Assembly: GCA_023417785.1 (NCBI GenBank)
Contig: JAEZEH010000163.1
Span: 1-29,813 of the forward strand
Reading direction: 5' to 3'
Length of the DNA stretch: 29,813 nt
Source of the DNA: Bacteroidota bacterium
Lineage (GTDB): Bacteria; Bacteroidota; Bacteroidia; Cytophagales; Cyclobacteriaceae
The notes under the pieces were generated by a model. It did no database searches, was not told the origin of the DNA, and saw nothing but the letters and a program-made list of their open reading frames with translations. The translations under genes and the position numbers were made by a program. Positions 15,228 through 22,103 of this stretch are shown piece after piece. The first letter of the stretch is position 1, and each line of letters opens with the position of its first letter.

Positions 15228-15893
15228 ATGAAAAAATTCGCTCCCTACATTACGCTATTATTCCCGTTGTTCTTTATCGCATATGGACTGCCTTATCCGG
15301 AGGCAGAGTTTCGCCATTCTTTCATTTTGAACTTTTCAAACATTCATTCCCTGGTGCTGTCTTCACTTTATGGTGCAATGATCGCATTTCATCCTACGTT
15401 CATTCCATTTCGAAATAATTTATGTTTTGCATCATTCAGAATGTCTCCAGGTGATGCATACATCATCGAACTACTGAAATTTATCAGGCATCCAATAACA
15501 GTAACTTTTCAATTGTTAACATGCATCGCTGTTATCGTTCTGTTTCGATCCACCATGGATATGGTTAATGCACTATTGTACGCAATTCTTCTTATGCTTA
15601 AGAGTATTTATTATTTAGGCGTTATCTTAACCCTTAAATACTTGGTTGGGAAGCATCGGTTCAATCAGTCTTTTGGTGGGGCCTTGCAGGTTCTTGTACT
15701 TTATCACATGATCGTATCTTCATTTGTTTCGGAAGCGTTCGCACCCGTTTTGTATTACTCGCCCATTGACATGTTTTTTCTTTTACCTTTTAAGTCTTAC
15801 CCTAATATTAATCCCCTATGGCTTGCTGTACCGTTGATCGTGTCAATGACGGCATATATCATGGTGTTGAAAAGAAATCGTGTATGGCTATAA
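15228..15893 (+). CDS. Polytopic membrane protein, putative ABC permease or immunity protein 1
   Basis: The 221-residue product has about six hydrophobic segments (examples ITLLFPLFFIAYGL, VTFQLLTCIAVIVLF, WLAVPLIVSMTAYIMVL) and few charges between them. I do not recognise a named family. The ATG at 15228 (MKKFAPYITLL) is preferred over an in-frame TTG at 15183. Its stop overlaps the next gene by 10 bp. With the adjoining ATPase it resembles the small permease subunits of bacteriocin immunity or ABC-2 type exporters, by context only. The role of the pair in self-protection is an inference. Confidence 0.8.
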   Translation: MKKFAPYITLLFPLFFIAYGLPYPEAEFRHSFILNFSNIHSLVLSSLYGAMIAFHPTFIPFRNNLCFASFRMSPGDAYIIELLKFIRHPITVTFQLLTCIAVIVLFRSTMDMVNALLYAILLMLKSIYYLGVILTLKYLVGKHRFNQSFGGALQVLVLYHMIVSSFVSEAFAPVLYYSPIDMFFLLPFKSYPNINPLWLAVPLIVSMTAYIMVLKRNRVWL

Positions 15894-16459
15894 AAGAAAT
15901 ACGTAGATTGGCGGTACTTGTTCGTTTTACACTGGTTCTTTGGACGAGGGAGAATATCAACTTTTTCCTGTATTTTTTTTCGATCGCAACTTTGATTATC
16001 GTTGGTGTATTTGATGTCTGGAATATGCTCAAACCGTACCTCTTATTGACAGCTGCGGTCTTTCTTCTGCGTCTTTACCTGGAAGACAATGGTCGTGAAG
16101 TACAGTATTTTTTCAAGGTCAATAATGTGTATGATATTGCTTGGTTCATTGTTAAACACGTACTTATCTGCACACTGGCTTTGATAATGGTATTTGTATA
16201 CGGCTTTGCGAACGATCGCTTTGATAAATTTAGCTGGATGCTTTCGGTGGTAGGTTGCTTTCTAGGTCTTCTGCTTACATATGGTTTAAAGATACGGCTT
16301 GTGGTGATGTTGATAGGATTAGCACTCTTGGTAGTCATAAGGGTGCTGCTATTGCTGATAGATTCGGGTAATGTACCAGAAATATTGATTTTGAGTGGAG
16401 TAATCTTGGTGTCATTAAATGCAATCAGAATAAAAAATGAATACAGTAGTTTCTTTTGA
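15884..16459 (+). CDS. Polytopic membrane protein, putative ABC permease or immunity protein 2
   Basis: The 191-residue product has about six hydrophobic segments (FLYFFSIATLIIVGVF, LICTLALIMVFVYGF, WMLSVVGCFLGLLLTYGL, LVVMLIGLALLVVIRVLL, ILILSGVILVSL). The start ATG 15884 lies within the end of the previous gene (10-bp overlap), and its own 3' end overlaps the ATPase gene by 23 bp, so translation is probably coupled. A longer frame from 15818 exists but would overlap the upstream gene by 76 bp. It has no recognised family. It is likely a partner of the ATPase in a membrane complex. Confidence 0.8.
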   Translation: MAIKEIRRLAVLVRFTLVLWTRENINFFLYFFSIATLIIVGVFDVWNMLKPYLLLTAAVFLLRLYLEDNGREVQYFFKVNNVYDIAWFIVKHVLICTLALIMVFVYGFANDRFDKFSWMLSVVGCFLGLLLTYGLKIRLVVMLIGLALLVVIRVLLLLIDSGNVPEILILSGVILVSLNAIRIKNEYSSFF

Positions 16460-17183
16460 AAATGTTGGGAAGGCGTTCGGAAAGGAACAGGCCCTAGTCA
16501 ATCAGACGTTTCAAGTGGAGAAGCGAAGTTTTACCGCTCTGATTGGGAATAATGGCTGTGGGAAAACGACAACGCTCAATGTTCTGTGCAACATAACAAA
16601 TTACGATTCAGGAGTTGTACATATCTTTGGACAACGTCTTACAGAAAGGTTTGTAAGCTATAAAAACCGGGTAGGAATCTTTTTGGGAACAGATTACCTA
16701 ATTCCAGCATTGACAGTGGTAGAGTATCTGCAGTTTGTTTGCAAATTTCAAGGCGTCGACCCCATTGACGCCCGACACCGAATCAAAGATGCTTTGAGGT
16801 TTTTTGAACTTGAAAATGATTCGGGTAAGCGTCTAAAAGACCTGTCTTCCGGCACTAGAGTCAAGGTCGGGCTGTCTGGCGCAATGATTCACAATCCAGA
16901 ATTACTGGTCCTTGACGAACCATTTGCTAATCTGGATATCGTTACCGTGAGTAAGTTGTGTGATGTTCTTGGAACGCTCAAAGAAAAGAAGACCCTAATA
17001 ATTACCTCACATGCGCTTGAGCCGGTCGCAAACTTATGCGACCACTACCTTGTAATGGACAAAGGTCGTATCGCCCACAGTGTAAGCGCAGATGAATTCG
17101 CTTCCGCTGGGGATCTTGTCCATTCAATCAAATCTATGTTATCTGTAAGAAATAATTCGTCAAATCTTGATTGGTTGAAATGA
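16437..17183 (+). CDS. ABC transporter ATP-binding protein of the peptide cluster
   Basis: The 248-residue nucleotide-binding subunit has Walker A GNNGCGKTT (37-45), the signature LSSGT (136-140, a variant of LSGGQ), Walker B LLVLDEP (156-162) and the H-loop His192 (ITSHALEP). The expected Gln of the Q-loop is not where it usually sits (FLGTDYLIPALTV), which may reflect a divergent subfamily. It resembles ATPases of ABC-2 and lantibiotic-immunity (LanF-like) transporters. It overlaps the upstream permease gene by 23 bp and the downstream one by 4 bp. With the neighbouring membrane proteins it may expel the peptide from the membrane or help secretion. Confidence 0.92.
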   Translation: MNTVVSFENVGKAFGKEQALVNQTFQVEKRSFTALIGNNGCGKTTTLNVLCNITNYDSGVVHIFGQRLTERFVSYKNRVGIFLGTDYLIPALTVVEYLQFVCKFQGVDPIDARHRIKDALRFFELENDSGKRLKDLSSGTRVKVGLSGAMIHNPELLVLDEPFANLDIVTVSKLCDVLGTLKEKKTLIITSHALEPVANLCDHYLVMDKGRIAHSVSADEFASAGDLVHSIKSMLSVRNNSSNLDWLK

Positions 17184-17827
17184 TCGCTGCAAATCCTGGA
17201 TACCGAAATCATCGGTTCCTTTTACCGCTTATTTGCCTATCCGCGATAGGCACCACGTATGTGACCAATTCCATCCTATTTGAGGGTGGCATTATTGAAC
17301 AACATCTTTCCCTCCAGTATAGTGCCGCCGCCGCAAATCGAATTCTGAGTGTCAGTGAGCAGTGGATCTGGCTGTCCTACGCCGTCATCCCCGTCATCTA
17401 TTGTGTTAGAATTAGCTATGTTTGTATTGCTCTTTGTTGCGGTATCTTTCTAACGAACAGATCCTTCCGTCTGAAGGACGTTTTTCTAGCGGCTGTTATT
17501 GCAGAGTTCGTTCAGTTGCTTCAGCCATTGTTAAAAGTCCTTTGGTTTTCCTTCGTTACGACTAGCTTTACCTATGATGACCTCACTCACTTTTCACCGT
17601 TTTCCCTAGCGAGTTTAATGGAGAGAAGCGAATTAAATCCTGCATTGCTTTATCCCTTACAGTTACTAAATGCCTTCGAGGCCATCTATGTCGTTGTGCT
17701 GGCGAGGCAACTCCGGCCACTTTTTGAAGACAAATTTTTAAAAGCCTTTTCAGTTTCTGCTATTTCGTATAGTGCTGCAATGCTGTTGTGGGTGAGCCTT
17801 GTTCTATTTATTACTCTAGATTTCTGA
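17180..17827 (+). CDS. Polytopic membrane protein 3 of the peptide cluster
   Basis: The 215-residue product has about five hydrophobic segments (FLLPLICLSAIGTTYV, WIWLSYAVIPVIYCV, VCIALCCGIFL, AAMLLWVSLVLFITL) and a YIP1-like general look, though I cannot assign a family firmly. ATG 17180 overlaps the ATPase stop as ATGA, and the frame's earlier TTG at 17171 is less likely. It has a long loop after the first segment (about residues 30-60). It may be a third membrane subunit of the ABC complex or a dedicated immunity protein. Confidence 0.78.
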   Translation: MIAANPGYRNHRFLLPLICLSAIGTTYVTNSILFEGGIIEQHLSLQYSAAAANRILSVSEQWIWLSYAVIPVIYCVRISYVCIALCCGIFLTNRSFRLKDVFLAAVIAEFVQLLQPLLKVLWFSFVTTSFTYDDLTHFSPFSLASLMERSELNPALLYPLQLLNAFEAIYVVVLARQLRPLFEDKFLKAFSVSAISYSAAMLLWVSLVLFITLDF

Positions 17828-17853
17828 GATTGAATATTGAAACAATTCGAGCC

Positions 17854-18348
17854 ATGAAACATAAGAAAGGAGTAGTGCGAAACGTTTTGATCGGCTTTCT
17901 AATTATTGATCTGATTGTTGTTATATTGATTATGCTCCGACCGTCGGAGGAGAGGCTATATGTCAATGATTTTATTGGAAAACTCAAACTCAAACCTATT
18001 GAAGCTTCGCCAATGCAAATTGATGCTTCAGGGGTGCCGATTATTATTGTTCATTTTAATAGCCAATGTGACGAGTGTCAAAATGAGGCCGCCGAGCTTA
18101 GTCGTACTATGGAAGAGTTCAAGAACACCCGTTTCATCCTGATTTCGTCAGAAGAAGAAACCGTAATCCGACAGTTCGAAAAGGACTTCCATTTAAATGC
18201 TCCAAACATCACGGTGGCCAGGATAACGGCCACTGCAGAAGCTGAAAGGTTTTCTCTGCCGCATACTTTCGTTTTCGGACGAGATGGTAATTTCATAAGG
18301 GAGTATCGGGGCTTTACAACGTCCAATGAACTCTTATCTTCACTATGA
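17854..18348 (+). CDS. Membrane-anchored thioredoxin-fold protein with CDEC motif
   Basis: The 164-residue product has one N-terminal membrane anchor (VLIGFLIIDLIVVILIML, residues 11-28) and an outward thioredoxin-like domain. It contains VHFNSQCDECQNEA with Cys72 and Cys75, and the usual cis-proline region SLPHTFVFGRDG. The fold is of the TlpA/ResA type, which oxidises, reduces or isomerises disulfides outside the cytoplasm. Position between the peptide genes and the exporter, with a 4-bp ATGA overlap to the exporter, suggests it handles the two Cys of peptides A and B. ATG 17854 is chosen over an upstream GTG at 17788, which would overlap the previous gene. Confidence 0.85.
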   Translation: MKHKKGVVRNVLIGFLIIDLIVVILIMLRPSEERLYVNDFIGKLKLKPIEASPMQIDASGVPIIIVHFNSQCDECQNEAAELSRTMEEFKNTRFILISSEEETVIRQFEKDFHLNAPNITVARITATAEAERFSLPHTFVFGRDGNFIREYRGFTTSNELLSSL

Positions 18349-20513
18349 AAATAAGGGTTAGTCGTCGCATCCGTCAATCCTTTGTCTTGCAGCAAGGTGA
18401 AGCCGATTGCGGCGTTGCTTGTCTGTTGTCGGTTATTAGGTACTACGATGGCGCTGAAGTCTCGCTACATAAACTTCGTCGGTTGAGTGGTACATCGATA
18501 TCGGGAACAACGGTATTGGGTCTGTTCGAGGCATCGAAACATTGTGGCTTTGATGCGGCTGGAATGCAAGCCTCTGAGTTGAATGACCTTCGGACGCTTA
18601 GTGGTCCGGCTATCTTACACGTCACTCTTCACGGTCGTATGCAACATTTTGTCGTGCTTTACGAATCACACAACGACATGGCAATAATTGGCGACCCAGC
18701 TATTGGAATAGTTATCGTTCCCTGGAGTGAATTGGAGAAAATTTGGATTAGCAAAGTCTTGCTGACATTATCATGCAATTCCTCATTTCAAACTGGGCAG
18801 TCTGACGCTGCCAATAGGCTGCTGTGGATTAAGTCATTGATCAAGGCGGACTTTGACTACCTGGCTATTGTGGTTTTACTTGGTATTTTGATCAGCGGGT
18901 TAGGTTTGTCTACTGCCTTTTTCTCACAACGCCTTATCGATCAAATCATTCCAGTGGGTGATTGGAAGAAGCTTGTCATGGCCCTGCTATTGCTGACGAT
19001 CATTCTAATGTTCCGGAATGTCGTAGGTCTTATTCGCGGGAAAATATTGTTGCGGCAAAGTGTTCGCTTTAACACTCGGGTGGTCCAAGACCTGTTTTCC
19101 AGACTTGTTCGCTTGCCGAAAACGTTTTTCGATTCTTACCGAACGGGCGACATCATTTCCCGCATAAATGACAGCGCGAGGATTCAATCCGCGGTAGCAG
19201 TGCTAGTGGGTAGCAGTTGTATCGATCTTATGGTAATCGGTGCGAGCACACTCGTCATATTCCAATACAGTGCAGCCGTGGGCTCTATTATTTTGGTTTC
19301 TATATTGGTCTTCGTAGCATTATTAATGGGACGAAGTCGAGCGCTTTTTCGTCATCAAAAAGACACGCTTGTATCCTACAGCATGGCCGAAAGTCATTTT
19401 ATCGATACAATTAAGGGGATAACAACGATTCAGGCCGCATACCGAGAAGCGGTATTTGAGACAATCAATAACAGGATCTATTCCCTATATCAGCAGAATG
19501 TATCGCGCCTCGGCGTGGTCCAATTGAATTACTCTTTAACGTCTGAAACTATCGCGCTGTTTTCCCAAATTTTGATCTTTGGTGCATCGTCAGTTCTGGT
19601 GATGCAAGGCCTGTTGTTGGTTGGAGAATTAGTAGCTATTCTAGCTCTCGCAAATACAGTGTTTCCAGCAGTTGGAAGATTGATCATTTTTAACGTGCAG
19701 ATTCAAGAAGCAAGAGTGGCTTTTCAACGAATGTTTGAAATGTCGTCAATTGACGAAGACAAGCATGAAGGGGCAGCCGCTGAGTTCAAAGACATCACAG
19801 AGGTTGCAGTACGTGATGTATCCTTTAGATTCCCGGGACAGAAGCAACTTCTCAAAAACATTTCGCTTCAACTTACGCAAAATCAAATTACCGGATTGCT
19901 TGGAGATAGTGGTTCTGGGAAGACGACACTTATTCAGCTCTTGCAAAAGTTCTACGAAGTTGAAGATGGTGAAATTACCAGTAATGGTGTTTCTTTGCAA
20001 AATGTCGATGGACGAGAGTGGAGGAAATGTCTTGGAGTTGTGAATCAAGACTTCCAAATTTTCAATGGATCGATTTTATTTAACATCGCGTTAAGCGAAC
20101 AGGAACCAGCATTAGAGCGCGCGCGGACAGTAGTTGCTGGATTGGGTTTTGAATCTTATTTCTCCGTGCTGCCTGATGGCGTAAATACGCTTGTTGGGGA
20201 TCAAGGTGTAATCCTTTCTGGCGGTCAGCGCCAGCTGGTGGCCTTGTGCCGAGCAATGTTTGGCGCGCCAAAGCTACTCATTCTGGACGAACCAACTTCG
20301 GCTATGGATCCATTCATGGAACAACACGTCATTGATCTCCTTATTAATATTAAGCAGCAAATTCCAGTCATCATTGTTACTCACAGGACCGAGGTAGCAC
20401 GTCGTTGTGATCGAATTTATGTGATGAAGGGCGGGAGAATAGTCTTCTCAGGGCGACCATCCGACTTCATGGCAAGCAATGTAGCAAATCCAAGTATACT
20501 ATTGCCTAAATAA
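18345..20513 (+). CDS. Peptidase C39-containing ABC exporter (PCAT)
   Basis: The 722-residue protein has an N-terminal C39 peptidase, a six-helix membrane domain (about 170-450) and an ATPase domain. Peptidase residues are Gln16, Cys22 (QQGEADCGVACL), His101 (MQHFVVLY) and Asp117 (GDPAIG), all present. The ATPase has Walker A GDSGSGKTT (520-528), Q-loop VNQDF, signature LSGGQ (624-628), Walker B LLILDEP (644-650) and His680. Such enzymes cut double-glycine leaders and export the core. The 4-bp ATGA overlap with the thioredoxin gene and the two GG precursors upstream make the substrate clear. No HlyD-type adaptor or TolC is encoded next to it, so passage across the outer membrane is unexplained. 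Confidence 0.96.
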   Translation: MKIRVSRRIRQSFVLQQGEADCGVACLLSVIRYYDGAEVSLHKLRRLSGTSISGTTVLGLFEASKHCGFDAAGMQASELNDLRTLSGPAILHVTLHGRMQHFVVLYESHNDMAIIGDPAIGIVIVPWSELEKIWISKVLLTLSCNSSFQTGQSDAANRLLWIKSLIKADFDYLAIVVLLGILISGLGLSTAFFSQRLIDQIIPVGDWKKLVMALLLLTIILMFRNVVGLIRGKILLRQSVRFNTRVVQDLFSRLVRLPKTFFDSYRTGDIISRINDSARIQSAVAVLVGSSCIDLMVIGASTLVIFQYSAAVGSIILVSILVFVALLMGRSRALFRHQKDTLVSYSMAESHFIDTIKGITTIQAAYREAVFETINNRIYSLYQQNVSRLGVVQLNYSLTSETIALFSQILIFGASSVLVMQGLLLVGELVAILALANTVFPAVGRLIIFNVQIQEARVAFQRMFEMSSIDEDKHEGAAAEFKDITEVAVRDVSFRFPGQKQLLKNISLQLTQNQITGLLGDSGSGKTTLIQLLQKFYEVEDGEITSNGVSLQNVDGREWRKCLGVVNQDFQIFNGSILFNIALSEQEPALERARTVVAGLGFESYFSVLPDGVNTLVGDQGVILSGGQRQLVALCRAMFGAPKLLILDEPTSAMDPFMEQHVIDLLINIKQQIPVIIVTHRTEVARRCDRIYVMKGGRIVFSGRPSDFMASNVANPSILLPK

Positions 20514-20651
20514 GCTATAAGGCTGTTATAGGAGCTGACTTCCCGAAATTGCAAAGGTGGATCGAAATGCCCTGATCGAATACGGGTCTGCATCCAAGAA
20601 ACGAACCTCAAATAACAGAAGTTCGCATAAATGTCCGCACCAACATAAAAC
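20514..20651. other. Short non-coding stretch at the right end of the island
   Basis: No gene is visible. CTATAA-GGCTG-TTATAG (20515-20531) can form a hairpin right after the exporter stop, but no T-run follows it. Confidence 0.4.
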
Positions 20652-20688
20652 AAAAATGCAACTACTCATAAACTAAGTAGTTGCATTT
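20652..20688. terminator. Bidirectional terminator between the exporter and tRNA-Glu
   Basis: A 12-bp stem, AAATGCAACTAC (20654-20665) with GTAGTTGCATTT (20677-20688), and an 11-nt loop are flanked by A on the left and T on the right. It can end the tRNA transcript (minus) and the exporter operon (plus). It lies inside the predicted island, 8 nt past the tRNA end. Confidence 0.8.
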
Positions 20689-20695
20689 ATTTTCC

Positions 20696-20710
20696 GTAGT
20701 CCGTACGGGA
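20696..20710 (-). repeat. Right attachment-site-like repeat inside tRNA-Glu
   Basis: This is the copy of GTAGTCCGTACGGGA that completes the intact tRNA-Glu. Its partner is 13963-13977. Confidence 0.7.
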
Positions 20711-20768
20711 ATCGAACCCGTGTTACCAGAATGAAAATCTGGTGTCCTAACCCCTAGACGAACGGACC
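20697..20768 (-). tRNA. tRNA-Glu (anticodon UUC)
   Basis: The minus-strand 72 nt begin GGTCCGT and end ACGGACTA, forming a 7-bp acceptor stem (first pair G-T) with A as discriminator. The anticodon arm is CCAGA-TTTTCAT-TCTGG with anticodon TTC. The T-arm is ACGGG-TTCGATT-CCCGT. The 3' CCA is not encoded. A good promoter lies upstream on the same strand. Confidence 0.96.
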
Positions 20769-20839
20769 ATTAAAAGGTTTTTTCTCGGGAGTTTACTTTC
20801 TGAAGAATGCTGTTGTTATCGTTCTTTCAAAAAGTGGTG

Positions 20840-20869
20840 CAAAGATAGACCCGCACCCCAGATTTGCAA
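20840..20869 (-). promoter_or_regulatory. Promoter of tRNA-Glu
   Basis: On the minus strand TTG (20869-20867), a 19-nt spacer and TATCTTTG (20847-20840) match the Bacteroidota TTG-N19-TAnnTTTG consensus exactly. It lies about 70 bp upstream of the tRNA. Confidence 0.7.
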
Positions 20870-20909
20870 ACCTGTGCAATAAAAATTTTCTAAAACAGAA
20901 TTTTAATCA

Positions 20910-20939
20910 TGGTTTAACCGATATGTAGGTATATTTTTG
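20910..20939 (+). promoter_or_regulatory. Promoter of gapA
   Basis: TATTTTTG (20932-20939) matches TAnnTTTG exactly. TGG (20910-20912) stands 19 nt upstream in place of TTG. The gapA start is 33 bp downstream. Confidence 0.55.
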
Positions 20940-20971
20940 CGCTTCGAAATTTTAACTAAAAATCTGGAACA

Positions 20972-21970
20972 ATGACTAAAGTAGGAATCAACGGATTTGG
21001 ACGAATTGGTCGTCTGGCATTCCGTGCCGCGCTCAAGCGCCAGGATATTGAAATCGTAGGCATCAATGACCTTGTTGATCCTGAGTACATGGCATATATG
21101 TTAAAGTACGACTCTACTCACGGCCGTTTTGACGGTACCGTTGAAGTAAAAGACGGAAACCTCATAGTAAACGGAAAAAAGGTCCGTGTAACTGCTGAAA
21201 AGGATCCGGCAAACCTGAAATGGTCTGATGTCGGTGCAGAAATCATTGTTGAATCCACCGGACTTTTCCTCACGAAACCTGATGGTCAGAAACATATAAC
21301 AGCAGGCGCTAAAAAAGTTGTGTTCTCCGCTCCCGCCAAAGACGATACTCCCACGTTCGTAATGGGCGTTAACCATAAAGAGTTGAAGGCAGATCAGACG
21401 ATCGTTTCCAACGCTTCCTGTACAACGAACTGTCTCGCACCACTTGCAAAAGTACTTAACGACAAATTCGGAATCCTGGAAGGATTGATGAGTACCGTTC
21501 ATGCAGTGACCGCGACTCAGAAAACAGTAGACGGTCCGTCGATGAAAGACTGGAGAGGCGGCCGTGGCGGTTACCAGAATATTATCCCCTCCTCTACAGG
21601 TGCGGCCAAGGCGGTGGCCCTGGTAATTCCTGCTCTCAAAGGGAAACTTACCGGCATGTCATTCCGCGTTCCGGTTCCTGACGTTTCGGTAGTGGATCTG
21701 ACGGTGAGACTGGAGAAATCCGCCAGCTACGAAGACATTAAGAAGGTTATGAAGGAAGCCTCTGAAGGCGACCTTAAAGGCATCCTCGGCTATACCGAAG
21801 ACGAAGTCGTTTCATCGGATTTCATCGGCGACGCCCGTACTTGTATCTTCGACGCCAAGGCAGGTATTGCGCTGAATGACAATTTCGTAAAAGTTGTTGC
21901 GTGGTATGACAATGAGTGGGGGTATTCCAACAAACTGATCGATCTGGTTCAGGAATTAGCCAAAAAGTAA
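20972..21970 (+). CDS. gapA: Type I glyceraldehyde-3-phosphate dehydrogenase
   Basis: This enzyme oxidises glyceraldehyde 3-phosphate with NAD and phosphate to 1,3-bisphosphoglycerate in glycolysis. The 332-residue protein has the N-terminal Rossmann motif GINGFGRIGR, Asp33 in GINDLVD (NAD preference), catalytic Cys150 in SNASCTTNCLAP, His177 in STVHAVTATQ, and the phosphate-binding and C-terminal blocks PSSTGAAKAV, FRVPVPDVSVVDLT and WYDNEWGYSNKL. It is transcribed alone, from a consensus-like promoter to a clear terminator. Confidence 0.98.
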   Translation: MTKVGINGFGRIGRLAFRAALKRQDIEIVGINDLVDPEYMAYMLKYDSTHGRFDGTVEVKDGNLIVNGKKVRVTAEKDPANLKWSDVGAEIIVESTGLFLTKPDGQKHITAGAKKVVFSAPAKDDTPTFVMGVNHKELKADQTIVSNASCTTNCLAPLAKVLNDKFGILEGLMSTVHAVTATQKTVDGPSMKDWRGGRGGYQNIIPSSTGAAKAVALVIPALKGKLTGMSFRVPVPDVSVVDLTVRLEKSASYEDIKKVMKEASEGDLKGILGYTEDEVVSSDFIGDARTCIFDAKAGIALNDNFVKVVAWYDNEWGYSNKLIDLVQELAKK

Positions 21971-21990
21971 TACAGACTTATTTCAGTGAA

Positions 21991-22016
21991 AAAGGTGCCC
22001 GCCGGCACCTTTTTTT
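21991..22016 (+). terminator. Terminator of gapA
   Basis: GGTGCC (21994-21999) pairs with GGCACC (22004-22009) around CGCC, followed by seven T. It begins 21 bp past the gapA stop. Confidence 0.92.
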
Positions 22017-22103
22017 ATGCTTTTCAGGCAGGACGAAATCTTTTTCATGATTTATGGAAGATTCTTGCCGTCTGATGCGTTAAATTAGGAATAACCTCGC
22101 ACC

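Larger units (their letters stand above)
13963..20710. mobile_element. Putative genomic island integrated at tRNA-Glu, carrying the peptide-export cluster
   Basis: The segment is bounded by two identical direct copies of the 15-mer GTAGTCCGTACGGGA. The right copy (20696-20710) is the 3' end of the intact tRNA-Glu on the minus strand. The left copy (13963-13977) is an orphan fragment in the same orientation, followed by a terminator as expected for a former tRNA end. This is the classical signature of site-specific integration into a tRNA 3' end. The interior contains the whole bacteriocin-like operon, looks more AT-rich than its flanks, and has about 740 bp without genes at its left end. No integrase or recombinase gene is visible, so it is either an immobilised relic or was moved in trans. 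Deletion within a tandem tRNA pair is the main alternative. Confidence 0.6.
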
